DNA from: Pseudorhodoferax soli
GTDB lineage: Bacteria > Pseudomonadota > Gammaproteobacteria > Burkholderiales > Burkholderiaceae_C
DNA: 64,000 nt
Direction of reading: 5' to 3'
Assembly: GCF_003337555.1 (NCBI RefSeq)
Contig: NZ_QPJK01000006.1
Coordinates: forward strand, 186,001-250,000
The translations under genes and the position numbers were made by a program. Below are positions 26,443-35,079 of this stretch, piece by piece. The first letter of the stretch is position 1. Each line of letters opens with the position of its first letter. Under the pieces are notes generated by a model. It saw only the letters and a list, made by a program, of their open reading frames with translations. It searched no databases and had not been told where the DNA came from.

Positions 26443-27648
26443 CTAGCGCAGCGCCGTGCGGCCCAGCGCCGCGATGGCCTCGGGCGCCAGGCCCGCTTCG
26501 TGCAGCACCTCGGCCGTGTGCTGGCCGATGGTCGGTGCCTGGCGGTACACGCGCGTGGGCGTGGCGGAAAAGCGCGTGGTCGGCCGCAGCTGGCGGACCG
26601 GGCCCTCGGTGGGGTGCTCGGCGTCCTCGAACAGGCCCACGGCTTCGAGCTGCGGGTGCTCGGGCAGTTCGTCCAGCGTGTAGATCGGCGTGGCCGGGAT
26701 GTCCAGCCGTTCACACAAGGCCATCCAGTCGGCCGTGCTGCGCAGCGGCGTCAACGCGCGCAGCTGCGCATAGAGCGCGCGCACCTGGGCGTTGCGCTCG
26801 TGCCGGTCGCGGATGGCGTACTTCTCCGCCAGGTCGGGCCGGTCCACCTCCATGAAGAAGGCGGCCCAGTGGCGCTCGGTGTAGGGCAGCATGCTGATCC
26901 AGCCGTCGGCGGTGCGCGAAGGCTGGCGGCCGCCCTCCAGCAGCCGCGGATAGCCGGCCTTCACGTCCGAGCCGCGGAAGGTCAGCCCGCCCATGTGCTC
27001 GGCCAGCACGAAGGCGGCCATGGTCTCCAGCATCGGCACCTCCACGTACTGGCCGGGGCCGCCGCGGCTCCTGTGCAGCAGCGCGGCCATCACGGCGTTG
27101 GCCACCACCAGGCCGGTCGTCTTGTCGGCGATCAGGCTGGCGGTGTAGGCGGGCGTGTCGCCGCCGCCCGCGCCCAGGCTGGCCAGGCCGCAGCCGGCCT
27201 GGATGATGTCGTCGAAGGCCGGCTTGTCGCGGTGCGGCCCGTCCTGGCCGAAGCCGACGGCCGCGCAGTAGACGATGCCCGGGTTCAGCGCCGCCACGGC
27301 CGCATAGCCCAGCGCCAGCCGCTCGATGGCAGCCACGCGCATGTTGTGCACCAGCACGTCGGCGGTGGGGATCAGCGCCTGCAGCGCGGCCAGGCCTTCC
27401 GGCGTCTTGAGGTCCAGCGCGATGGAGCGCTTGTTGCGGTTGACGGCCAGGAAGATCGAGCTCATGCCCGGGTGCTGCGAGATGCCGTTGGCCCGCATCA
27501 TGTCGCCCTCGGGCGGCTCGACCTTGATGACGTCGGCGCCGTAGTCGGCCAGGGTCTGCGTGGCCAGCGGGCCGAGCACGACGGCCGTGAGGTCGAGCAC
27601 GCGGACGCCCTGCAGCGGGCCGGTGGGAGAAGAGGGATGGGTGGTCAT
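26443..27648 (-). CDS. Class III CoA transferase (CaiB/BaiF family)
   Basis: This 401-residue protein has the family III signature. It opens with LQGVRVLDLTAVVLGPLATQTLADYGADVIKVE in separable pieces (VRVLDLTAVVLGP, GADVIKVEPPEGD), continues with NRNKRSIALDLK and has the catalytic-region Asp in FDDIIQAGCGL. CoA is moved from a donor thioester to a free carboxylate, which suggests that it activates the growth substrate. It is 8 nt downstream of the acyl-CoA dehydrogenase gene, so it is translated from the same message. Confidence 0.9.
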   Translation of the reverse strand: MTTHPSSPTGPLQGVRVLDLTAVVLGPLATQTLADYGADVIKVEPPEGDMMRANGISQHPGMSSIFLAVNRNKRSIALDLKTPEGLAALQALIPTADVLVHNMRVAAIERLALGYAAVAALNPGIVYCAAVGFGQDGPHRDKPAFDDIIQAGCGLASLGAGGGDTPAYTASLIADKTTGLVVANAVMAALLHRSRGGPGQYVEVPMLETMAAFVLAEHMGGLTFRGSDVKAGYPRLLEGGRQPSRTADGWISMLPYTERHWAAFFMEVDRPDLAEKYAIRDRHERNAQVRALYAQLRALTPLRSTADWMALCERLDIPATPIYTLDELPEHPQLEAVGLFEDAEHPTEGPVRQLRPTTRFSATPTRVYRQAPTIGQHTAEVLHEAGLAPEAIAALGRTALR

Positions 27649-27656
27649 CACGGCGA

Positions 27657-28844
27657 TCAATTCGGAAGGCCGACCAGGTGGCGGCTCATCACCACGCGCT
27701 GGATCTGGCCCGTGCCTTCGACGATGTCCAGCGCCTTGACGTCGCGGAACAGCTTCTCGATCAGGTGCTCGCCGGCACCGCCGGCCAGGCCCAGCACCTC
27801 CATCGCGAACGCAGTCGCGTCGAACGCGGCGGGTGGCGCCATGGCCTTGGCGGCCGAGGCTTCGAGCATGTTGGGCTGGCGCTGGTCGGCCAGCCACGCG
27901 GCCTTGAGCGCCAGCAGCAGCGCGCCCTTGAGCTTGCGGCGGTGGCGCTCCAGCCGGTCGCGCAGCCGCTGGTCGGACCACAGGCCCTGGGCCTGCATCA
28001 CTTGCACGGCTTCGTCGAGCGCGGCGCGGCCGATGCCCACCGCCATGCCCGCAATCGCCGGCCGGCCCGCATTGAAGGTGTTCATCGCGCCCTTGAAGCC
28101 GCCCGAGCGCTGCTGGTAGTACGCCTCGCCACCGAGCAGGTTGGCATGCGGCACGCGGCAGCCGGTCAGGAAGAACGAGGTGGACTCGTACGCCTTCAGT
28201 CCCATCTTCTTTTCGATGCGGAAATCGGTGAGGCCCGGCGTGCCGCGCTCGACCACGAAGGCGCGGTGGCCGGCGCGGCCCAGCGCCGGATCGATGGTGG
28301 CGAACACCACGATCCATTGGGCGCGTCCCGAGTTGCCCGAGAACGACTTGGCGCCGTCGAGGACCCAGTCGTCGCCGTCGCGGCGGGCCCGCGTCTTGAT
28401 GTTGGCCACGTCCGAGCCGCCCGAGGGTTCGGTCATCGCGAAGGCGCCCCAGATCGGCTTGGCGGGATCGACGAAGGGCGCGAGGAAGCGCTGTTGCTGT
28501 TCGGGCGTGCCCATCGACAGGATGGCCGGCTCGCCCAGGCCCGGCCCCGGCAACGCCACGCCGATGCCGCGGTCCCAGTAGGCGCCTTCCTCGGCCAGCA
28601 GCACCTGGGTGACGGCGGACGCGGCCTTGTTCGGCGCCGCGGCCGCGCTGGCGGCGCTGCCATGCGGGCGCCAGCGCGTGCGGCCGAAGCCCTCGGCCAG
28701 CATGCGCGTGAAGAAGGCGTCGTCGGGCGGCAGCGGTGCGCCGGCGCGGTCGGCGCGCCAGCCGGCGGGCCGCATGTGTTCGCGGCCGAGGACGCGCAGG
28801 CGTTCGATCTGGGCGGCCTGGTCGGCGGTGATGGAGAAATCCAT
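27657..28844 (-). CDS. Acyl-CoA dehydrogenase, large catalytic-type subunit
   Basis: This 395-residue flavoprotein has the FAD/substrate motif WGAFAMTEPSGGSDVANIKT, the SGNSGRAQW loop in place of the usual ITNG, and a C-terminus IVEGTGQIQRVVMSRHLVG matching the ExGT...R FAD/active-site region. It should oxidise an acyl-CoA to the 2,3-enoyl-CoA and pass electrons to ETF. Its ATG lies 2 nt after the stop of the second dehydrogenase gene, which points to a two-protein complex. Confidence 0.9.
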   Translation of the reverse strand: MDFSITADQAAQIERLRVLGREHMRPAGWRADRAGAPLPPDDAFFTRMLAEGFGRTRWRPHGSAASAAAAPNKAASAVTQVLLAEEGAYWDRGIGVALPGPGLGEPAILSMGTPEQQQRFLAPFVDPAKPIWGAFAMTEPSGGSDVANIKTRARRDGDDWVLDGAKSFSGNSGRAQWIVVFATIDPALGRAGHRAFVVERGTPGLTDFRIEKKMGLKAYESTSFFLTGCRVPHANLLGGEAYYQQRSGGFKGAMNTFNAGRPAIAGMAVGIGRAALDEAVQVMQAQGLWSDQRLRDRLERHRRKLKGALLLALKAAWLADQRQPNMLEASAAKAMAPPAAFDATAFAMEVLGLAGGAGEHLIEKLFRDVKALDIVEGTGQIQRVVMSRHLVGLPN

Positions 28845-28846
28845 GG

Positions 28847-29926
28847 TCAGTGTTCCAGGGCGGCGGTCTTGAGGAAGGGGGGCAGTTCGCCCTCGGCCAC
28901 GGCGTCGTCGCGCGCCGCGTCGGCACCGCCCAGCAGCAGGCCCAGGGCGCGCAGTTCGCGCAGGTGCTTTTCCACCGGCACGTCGCGCATGAAGCCGGCG
29001 CCGCCCAGGATCTGCACCGCGTTGGCGCCGATGAACAGCGCGGATTCGGCCGCCTCGATGAAGGCGGTGGCGGCAGCGGCCGTGTCCCGCGCGTCGGCGT
29101 CGATGCGCCATGCGGCCTCGTAGGCCAGCTGGCGCGCAGCATCGACGGCGATGTGCATGTCGGCGATCAGGAAGGCCAGCGCCTGGTGGTGCGCAATGGG
29201 ACGGCCGAAGGCCACGCGCTCCAGCGCGTAGTGGCGCGCGTACTCGGCCGCCGCATGCATCTGGCCGACCACCAGGGCCGCCACGTGCAGCCGCGCCTGG
29301 GCCAGTGACTGCGCGGCGGCGGCGTGGTCGGTCCATTGCGCGTGGACCGGCGCCCGCTGCAGCCGCAACGCGGTGGCACCCGCGCCGCGCAAGCCGCTGC
29401 CGGGAACCGGCGTTGCGGCCAGGCCCTGGTCGACGAGCAGCAGGCCATCGCGCGTCAGCACGGCCAGCAGGTCGACGCGGGCACTGGGCAGCCAGGCCAG
29501 GGTACCGCTCACGGTGTCGCCGCTGCGCTGCAGCGCGCCGCGGTGGTCGAACACCAGGCAGGCGCGCCCGCCCGGCGCGCGGGCCAGGCGCTCGGCCTGT
29601 TCGCGCAGCAGCTGCGGGCCGCCGAACGCCAGCAGCGCATGGGCGACGCTGCCCATGGGTTGCAGCGCCAGCGTGGCGGCCGGGCAGCCCCCTGCCAGCG
29701 CTTCGAGCATGCGCACGCGGGCCAGCGTCCCCATGGCGGCACCGCCGCAGTCGTCGGGCCAATCGATGGTGTCGAAGCCGATGGCGGCGGCCTCGGCCGC
29801 CAGCGCCGCAGGCACGCCGCCCGCCGCCTCGAAAGCCCGCTGCTGCGGGGCGAGTTGCCCCTGCGCAAAGCGGCGGGCCGTCTCCAGCACCTGTTCCAGC
29901 GCTTCGTCCGTCGCGAAATCAAGCAT
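28847..29926 (-). CDS. Second, divergent acyl-CoA dehydrogenase-like subunit
   Basis: This 359-residue protein is shorter and more divergent than typical members. It keeps the C-terminal dehydrogenase helices (VAFGRPIAHHQALAFLIADM) and ILGGAGFMRDVPVEKHLRE. It lacks the usual mid-domain TEP..GSD motif and the C-terminal EGT loop present in its partner. That pattern is seen in alpha2beta2 dehydrogenases, where each subunit supplies part of the FAD site. It is the first gene of the operon, facing the Bug genes across a 98-bp A+T-rich promoter region. Confidence 0.82.
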   Translation of the reverse strand: MLDFATDEALEQVLETARRFAQGQLAPQQRAFEAAGGVPAALAAEAAAIGFDTIDWPDDCGGAAMGTLARVRMLEALAGGCPAATLALQPMGSVAHALLAFGGPQLLREQAERLARAPGGRACLVFDHRGALQRSGDTVSGTLAWLPSARVDLLAVLTRDGLLLVDQGLAATPVPGSGLRGAGATALRLQRAPVHAQWTDHAAAAQSLAQARLHVAALVVGQMHAAAEYARHYALERVAFGRPIAHHQALAFLIADMHIAVDAARQLAYEAAWRIDADARDTAAAATAFIEAAESALFIGANAVQILGGAGFMRDVPVEKHLRELRALGLLLGGADAARDDAVAEGELPPFLKTAALEH

Positions 29927-29950
29927 CGGTACGGTCTCCTTATGGCAAAC

Positions 29951-29968
29951 AAAACATGAGTGTGTTTT
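29951..29968. promoter_or_regulatory. Palindromic operator candidate between acyl-CoA operon and Bug genes
   Basis: The sequence AAAACATGAGTGTGTTTT is an inverted repeat (AAAACA/TGTTTT with a 6-bp spacer) in the middle of the 98-bp divergent intergenic region. That region is strikingly A+T-rich (29949-29993) against a very GC-rich background. A single site placed here could control both directions. The IclR protein of the operon is the natural candidate ligand-responsive regulator, but binding is inferred. Confidence 0.5.
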
Positions 29969-30024
29969 TATTAAACCATGGATGTATTATTAACGCGGCA
30001 GATTCCAACGACGAAGGAGACAAG

Positions 30025-30990
30025 GTGACATCAACGAGAAGACAGGTCTGCGCCGCCGGCCTGCTGGGGCTGGTGGCCGGCCTGGCCGCAGCGCAGGCGC
30101 CCGGCTATCCCAACCGGCCCATCCGGATCGTGGTGCCGTTCACGGCAGGCAGCGGTTCGGACAACTCCTCGCGCTACTTCGGCGAGCAGATCGGCGCGCT
30201 GCTGGGCCAGCCGGTCATCGTGGAGAACAAGCCGGGCGCCAACGGCATCATTGCCTTGCAGGCGGTCAAGAACGCCCCGGCCGATGGCTACACCGTGCTG
30301 CTGGCCAGCAATTCGCCGATGGCGGTGAACCCGCTGGTGATCAAGGAGCTGGGTTACGACTCGGTGAAGGACTACAAGCCGGTCTCGGGCCTCACGCGCG
30401 GCATGAACGTGGTGGTGGTGTCCAACGACTCGGCGTTCGCCGACATCGATGCGCTGCTGGCCGCGGGCCGCCAGCGCCCGCTCAACGTCGGCACCTATTC
30501 GGCCGGCTACGAACTCGCGGCGTCGTGGCTGTCCAGTGTGTCCGGCGCCAGGTTCACCAACGTGCCCTACAAGGGCCAGGCGCCGATCATGACGGACGTG
30601 ATCGGCAACCAGCTCGACTTCGCGCTGGTCGACCTGGGCGGCGCGATGCCGCTGATCAAGGGCGGCAAGGTGCGCGCGCTGGCCGTGACCGGCGAGGCGC
30701 GCAATGGCGACCTGCCCAACGTGCCGACGGTGCGCGAACGCGGCTTCGACGAATACGTGCAGTACAGCTGGGTCTCGTTCTACGTGCACATGCAAACTCC
30801 CGACGACGTGACCGCGCGGCTGGCCGACGCGCTGCAGACCGCCCTGAACGCGCCCGGCGCGCGCGATTTCGTGCGCAAGAGCGGCGCCGAGCTGATGGCC
30901 TACGGGCCCGCGAAGATGCGCGCCTTCCACCTCGCGGAGATCGAGCGGTTTCGCAAGATCGCCGACGCCGCCGGCGTGCGGCCGCAATGA
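30025..30990 (+). CDS. Bug-family solute-binding protein, first of a tandem pair
   Basis: This 321-residue protein starts with GTG at 30025 after GAAGGAG and has a signal peptide (RRQVCAAGLLGLVAGLAAAQA). Bug motifs are IRIVVPFTAGSGSDNSSR, VENKPGANGI, TYSAGYELAASW and NVPYKGQAPI. SGSDNSSR replaces the common GGATD loop, and the next gene has the related GGGTDESSR, so the two probably bind related ligands. It is divergent from the acyl-CoA operon and likely captures its substrate or a precursor. Confidence 0.88.
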   Translation: MTSTRRQVCAAGLLGLVAGLAAAQAPGYPNRPIRIVVPFTAGSGSDNSSRYFGEQIGALLGQPVIVENKPGANGIIALQAVKNAPADGYTVLLASNSPMAVNPLVIKELGYDSVKDYKPVSGLTRGMNVVVVSNDSAFADIDALLAAGRQRPLNVGTYSAGYELAASWLSSVSGARFTNVPYKGQAPIMTDVIGNQLDFALVDLGGAMPLIKGGKVRALAVTGEARNGDLPNVPTVRERGFDEYVQYSWVSFYVHMQTPDDVTARLADALQTALNAPGARDFVRKSGAELMAYGPAKMRAFHLAEIERFRKIADAAGVRPQ

Positions 30991-31004
30991 CAAGGAACAC
31001 CGCC

Positions 31005-31976
31005 ATGGACTTCACGCGCCGGCGCATGGCCCAGGCCATCGCCCTTGGCTCCGGTCTTACCGCGCTGCAGGTGCGCGCGGCCGGCTTTCCGGAACGCCCG
31101 ATCCGCATGCTCCTGCCGTTCTCGCCGGGCGGCGGCACCGACGAGAGTTCGCGCGCCTATGCGGACGAACTGCAAAAGCTGCTCGGCGTGCCCGTGGTGG
31201 CTGAGAACAAGCCCGGCGCCAGCGGCCTGGTGGCCATCAACACGCTGCTGGCCGCGCCGCCCGACGGCTACACCATGCTGGTGGCGACCAACTCGCTCGC
31301 GGCCGTGAACCCGGTCATGCGCAAGGATCTGCCCTACGACGCGTTCAAGGATTTGCAGCCCATCCACGGCCTGCTCAACAGCGCGCCCGTGATCTCTGCG
31401 CCGCTGGCCTCGGGCCAGATGCCGCTGCGGCAGATGCTGCTGCGCGCGAAGAAGGAGGGGCGATCGTTGTCCATCGGCAACTACTCCGAGGGCTACCAGC
31501 TGCTGGCCGCCTGGATCGGCACGCTGGAGCAGGTGCCGGTGGTGCATGTGCCGTACAAGGGTCCCTCGCCCATGCTGGTGGACCTGGTCGGCGGCCGGCT
31601 CGACTTCGCCATCAGCGACCCCACCAGCGCCATGGAGCTGGTGCGCACCGGCAAGCTGCGCGGCGTGGCCACCGGCGGCGCCGAACGCGAGCGCCAGATG
31701 CCCGACATGCCCACCATGATCGAGCAGGGCTATCCGGAGTTCGAGACCTATGTGTGGTCTTCGCTGTTCGTGCGCGCCGGCACGCCGCCGGACATCGCGA
31801 AGAAGCTGGCCGACGCCGTGGGCACCGCCCTGGTGGCGCCCGCCATCCAGGCGCGCAATGCCAACCGGCCGGGCACGCCCATGATGATGGCGCTGGGTGC
31901 GCTGGGCGACTTCCAGCGCCGCGAGTACGAGCGCTTCAGGAAGGTCGCCGAAGCCGCCGGGATGGCGCCACGCTGA
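31005..31976 (+). CDS. Bug-family solute-binding protein, second of a tandem pair
   Basis: This 323-residue protein has an export signal with twin Arg (TRRRMAQAIALGSGLTAL) and the Bug core IRMLLPFSPGGGTDESSR, AENKPGASGL, NYSEGYQLLAAW and HVPYKGPSP. I chose the ATG at 31005 after AAGGAAC. An in-frame ATG at 30987 overlaps the upstream stop (ATGA) and would add six residues. Its 3' end overlaps the convergent LysR gene by 41 bp. It is clearly a duplicate of its neighbour that has since diverged. Confidence 0.87.
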   Translation: MDFTRRRMAQAIALGSGLTALQVRAAGFPERPIRMLLPFSPGGGTDESSRAYADELQKLLGVPVVAENKPGASGLVAINTLLAAPPDGYTMLVATNSLAAVNPVMRKDLPYDAFKDLQPIHGLLNSAPVISAPLASGQMPLRQMLLRAKKEGRSLSIGNYSEGYQLLAAWIGTLEQVPVVHVPYKGPSPMLVDLVGGRLDFAISDPTSAMELVRTGKLRGVATGGAERERQMPDMPTMIEQGYPEFETYVWSSLFVRAGTPPDIAKKLADAVGTALVAPAIQARNANRPGTPMMMALGALGDFQRREYERFRKVAEAAGMAPR

Positions 31977-32874
31977 CCACGCCGGGGGCCGCGCCGGCCA
32001 GCAGGTGCTGCACGAACAGCTGGGCGGCCGGCGCGAGCGGCTCGTCCGCGCGCAGGCACAGCACCAGCTGGCGCGCGGCCCAGTCCTCGGCCAGCGGCAC
32101 GCGCTGCACGCCGGTGCTGCGGGCGCAGCGCGCTGCCACCGCGCCCGGGACGATGCCCAGGCCGATGCCCTGGCCGACCAGCCGGCAGACCGATTCGAAG
32201 CTGCGCAGCCGCACGCGGTAGTCCAGGCGCCGGCCGATGCGGCGGGCATGCCGGGCCAGGTGGGCGTGGAAGGCACTGTGCTCGGCCAGGCCGACCATCG
32301 GCGTGTCCGCCACCTCGGCCAGCGTCACACCGGCGCGGCCCGCCCAGGCATGGCCGCGCGGCACCACGAGCACCAGTGGGTCGGGCCACAGCGGATGCAC
32401 TGAGAGGCCCGCCAGATCGGCCGCGTCCGAGGCGAGGCCGATGTCGCACAGGCCCAGGCGCAGCGCGTCGGCGATCTCCTCGCTGGGCCGCTCCTCCAGA
32501 TCCACCGAGATGCCGGCATGCGCCGCCAGGAAGCCGCTCAGCACGCGGGGCAGGTGCTCGGCCATGGCCGAGGTGTTGCACAGCAGCCGCACCTGGCCCT
32601 GCAGGCCTGCGCCGTAGCTGCCCATGTCGGCCTGCAGCCGCTCGATCTGCAGCAGCAACTGGCGCGCGTGCAGCAGAAGGCTGTGGCCGGCCGGCGTGGG
32701 CTGCACGCCGCGCGGCACGCGCACGAGCAGCGGCACGCCGAGCGAATCTTCCATGGCGCGGATGCGCTCGCTGGCCGAGGCCAGCGTCATGTGGCTCAGC
32801 GCGGCGCCGCCCGTGATGGAGCCGGCCGTGTGCACGTGGGCGAACAGGCGCAGGTCGGTGAGGTCGAAGCGCAT
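31936..32874 (-). CDS. LysR-family transcriptional regulator
   Basis: This 312-residue protein has an N-terminal LysR helix-turn-helix (LTDLRLFAHVHTAGSITGGA, TLASASERIRAMEDSLG, LLVRVPRGVQPTPAG) and a periplasmic-binding-fold effector domain. It is divergent from the TSUP permease, with 107 bp between starts, so it is likely to regulate that gene. The last 41 bp run into the convergent Bug gene. Confidence 0.88.
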   Translation of the reverse strand: MRFDLTDLRLFAHVHTAGSITGGAALSHMTLASASERIRAMEDSLGVPLLVRVPRGVQPTPAGHSLLLHARQLLLQIERLQADMGSYGAGLQGQVRLLCNTSAMAEHLPRVLSGFLAAHAGISVDLEERPSEEIADALRLGLCDIGLASDAADLAGLSVHPLWPDPLVLVVPRGHAWAGRAGVTLAEVADTPMVGLAEHSAFHAHLARHARRIGRRLDYRVRLRSFESVCRLVGQGIGLGIVPGAVAARCARSTGVQRVPLAEDWAARQLVLCLRADEPLAPAAQLFVQHLLAGAAPGVVSVAPSRRLRRPS

Positions 32875-32981
32875 GCCCGCACGCTAGCATGCGCGCGGCC
32901 CGGCAGCCTCAGGCATTGCCTGAGCCGGGCTGCGCGCATGCCGGCTGGTGGCCTGCGCCTGCGCTGCGCAGAATCGTGCCC

Positions 32982-33755
32982 ATGGCCCTGTCGCACACCC
33001 TCGCCCAATCGCCCTTCGTCCTGCCCGCGCTCGTGGCCGGCGTGTTCCTGCTCGCCGGCCTGGTCAAGGGTGTGGTGGGCATGGGCCTGCCGACGGTGGC
33101 GCTGGGCCTGCTGGCGCTGTGGATGTCGCCGGCCGAGGCCGCGGCGCTGCTGATCGTGCCCTCGCTCGTCACCAACCTCTGGCAGATGCAGCCCTGGGGC
33201 CGGCTCGCGGCCATGCTGCGCCGGCTGTGGCCCATGCAGGCCGGCGTGGCGGCCGGCACGCTGGGGGGCGCCTGGGCCTTCGGCGCACTGGGCGCGGCCT
33301 GGGCGCCGGCAGCGCTGGGCGGGGCGCTGGTCGTCTACGCGCTGTGGGGCCTGTCGGGCCGGCGCCTGAGCGTCGCGCCTTCGGTCGAGGCGCTGGCGGG
33401 GCCGCTGGTGGGCGGCGCGACCGGCCTGGTGACCGCTGCCACCGGCGTCTTCGTGCTGCCTGCCGTGCCCTACCTGCAGGCGCTGCGCTGGAGCAGCGAC
33501 GACCTGATCCAGGCCATGGGCGTCTCGTTCACGGTGTCCACGCTGGCGCTGGCCGCGGGCCTGCAGTTCGGCAGTGGCGCGGCGGACATGTCTTGGGGGC
33601 TGTCGCTGGCCATGCTGGTGCCGGCGCTGGCCGGCATGGCGCTGGGCGCGGCCCTGCGGCGCCGGCTTTCACCAGCGGTGTTCCGGCGTTGCTTCTTCCT
33701 CGGAACGCTGGCGTTGGGCGCGCACATGGTGGTGCGCGAGCTGCTGCGCGGCTGA
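32982..33755 (+). CDS. TSUP (TauE/SafE) family membrane permease
   Basis: This 257-residue protein has about eight helices in two repeats. Family features include LVKGVVGMGLPTVALGLL in the first repeat and GGATGLVTAATGVFVLPAVPYLQAL in the second. TSUP proteins move sulfonates, sulfite or other organic anions. An upstream in-frame ATG exists at 32889, but the one at 32982 begins directly before the hydrophobic domain. Regulation by the divergent LysR protein is likely. Confidence 0.86.
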   Translation: MALSHTLAQSPFVLPALVAGVFLLAGLVKGVVGMGLPTVALGLLALWMSPAEAAALLIVPSLVTNLWQMQPWGRLAAMLRRLWPMQAGVAAGTLGGAWAFGALGAAWAPAALGGALVVYALWGLSGRRLSVAPSVEALAGPLVGGATGLVTAATGVFVLPAVPYLQALRWSSDDLIQAMGVSFTVSTLALAAGLQFGSGAADMSWGLSLAMLVPALAGMALGAALRRRLSPAVFRRCFFLGTLALGAHMVVRELLRG

Positions 33756-33789
33756 GCGCGTGGCGCCAGGCCGCGCCAGGCAGCAGGGA

Positions 33790-34632
33790 TCAGGCCAGGG
33801 CCTTGCCGAAGGTCGCCAGCAGGCGTGTCCAGGCGCGCTCGGACTGGGCGGCGTCGTAGACACGGGTGTCGGGCGGGCACCAGCCGTGCGCCGCGGCGTA
33901 CACCTCCACCTCGGCCGGCAGCTTGGCGCTGTCCAGCGCTGCGCGCAGCGTGGCCTTGGCTTCGGGGTCCTTGGCGTCGTCGTTCTCGGCCACCGCGATC
34001 AGGTAGTGCGCCTGCGTCTGCGCCACCAGGCGGTGCGGGCTGTCGGGCGCCGCGGTCACCATGGCGGCGCCGTGGAAGCTGCCGACCGCGCCCACGCGGC
34101 CCGGCGCCACGGTGGCCGTGCGCACCGCGATCGGCCCGCCCATGCAATAGCCGGTGGTGCCGATCTTGCGCTGCTTGTCCACTTCGGCCTGGGCGTCGAG
34201 CCAGGCGACGAAGGCCTTGCCGTCGGCGAGGTGCATGGCCGGCGTCAGGGCCTGCATCAGCGGCATCACTTCGGCGATCGGCGTCTGGCCGCCCTGCGGC
34301 GCGGTGGGCGCCTTCTTCTGCCGGTAGAAGGGGTTGACCACCAGCACGCTGTAGCCCGACTCCGCCAGGCGCTTGCCCATCTGCCGGAAGGCGGGGCGCA
34401 GGCCGAACACGTCGGGCCACACCAGCACGCCCGGCGCGGCGCCCGAGGTCGGGGCGACGAAGTAGGCGTCGCAGCTGCCGTCCGGCGTGGCGATGCTGAC
34501 TTCGCGCTCGGCCACGGCCGCGGCGTTGGCCACCATGGGCAGCGCGGTCAGCAAGCCGGCGGACGCGGCCCACGCGCCGAAGTCGCGGCGGGTGTACTTG
34601 TGGAGTTCTTCCTGGTCATTCAGATCGCACAT
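33790..34632 (-). CDS. Dienelactone hydrolase-family protein with Tat-like leader
   Basis: This 280-residue protein begins with a twin-arginine-like leader (YTRRDFGAWAASAGLL, residues 13-28) followed by a hydrophobic stretch and ANAAA. The catalytic triad of dienelactone hydrolases is visible as Cys163 in GYCMGG, an Asp near 218 in AENDDAKD and His249 in AAHGWCP. A periplasmic location would be unusual for a catabolic DLH, so a different ester substrate is possible. The ATG at 34632 is the start nearest the leader; a longer upstream reading is open but unlike the family. Confidence 0.85.
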   Translation of the reverse strand: MCDLNDQEELHKYTRRDFGAWAASAGLLTALPMVANAAAVAEREVSIATPDGSCDAYFVAPTSGAAPGVLVWPDVFGLRPAFRQMGKRLAESGYSVLVVNPFYRQKKAPTAPQGGQTPIAEVMPLMQALTPAMHLADGKAFVAWLDAQAEVDKQRKIGTTGYCMGGPIAVRTATVAPGRVGAVGSFHGAAMVTAAPDSPHRLVAQTQAHYLIAVAENDDAKDPEAKATLRAALDSAKLPAEVEVYAAAHGWCPPDTRVYDAAQSERAWTRLLATFGKALA

Positions 34633-34755
34633 GGTGGGTCCATTCCATTGAACAAAAAGGCACGGCAGCTTATGCGATGAACCGGGCCAGCAGCAACAAA
34701 GGGCATTGTTCCGGTAGCCACGATCCCCGAAGCCCACGCCTTGGAGCACGTGGAA

Positions 34756-34787
34756 TATATATACTTCGTGTATGTTTCATATAGAGG
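34756..34787 (+). promoter_or_regulatory. A+T-rich promoter/operator of the ParD-like gene
   Basis: This short stretch is strongly A+T-rich and contains TATACT (34760-34765) as a possible -10 element. Two overlapping small palindromes are present, ATAC-TTCGT-GTAT (34761-34773) and TATG-TTT-CATA (34771-34781). A GAGG ribosome-binding site follows at 34784-34787. Antitoxin genes usually repress themselves through such palindromes. Confidence 0.45.
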
Positions 34788-34794
34788 TCATGCG

Positions 34795-35079
34795 ATGGGC
34801 ATCGTCAAGATTTCAGACCTGATGCACGAGAACCTGCGTGTGGCGGGCAACGCGCTCAGCAGGTCGATCAATGCCCAGGCCGAGCATTGGATGCGCGTCG
34901 GCATGCTGGCCGAGCTGCACCCCGGGCTGGACCACCGGGAGATCTGCCAGCTGCTGATCCAGAGCGAGCTGGCAGGCGGGCTGGACATCCTCGCGGCCAT
35001 CGCGGGCCCGGCGACGGCGGCAGGCCCTGGCGCTGTGGCCGGCGGCAAACCGCGCGCCGCTGCGGCGCGCAAGCACTGA
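34795..35079 (+). CDS. ParD-like antitoxin-family protein
   Basis: This 94-residue protein matches the ParD-like family. The N-terminus MGIVKISDLMHENLRVAGNA has the ribbon-helix-helix pattern, and RSINAQAEHWMRVGMLAELHP follows. The C-terminal tail is Ala/Gly/Arg-rich. The ATG at 34795 has GAGG 7 bp upstream. The gene is coupled to a methionine aminopeptidase gene by a TGATG overlap, in the position where a toxin gene would normally lie. Whether it regulates, neutralises or simply accompanies that enzyme is unknown. Confidence 0.78.
   Translation: MGIVKISDLMHENLRVAGNALSRSINAQAEHWMRVGMLAELHPGLDHREICQLLIQSELAGGLDILAAIAGPATAAGPGAVAGGKPRAAAARKH

Noticed and set aside
28847-29926. Degraded acyl-CoA dehydrogenase pseudogene
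   Set aside because: The frame is intact over 359 codons, it is tightly coupled to its partner, and the missing motifs fit a heteromeric subunit better than decay.
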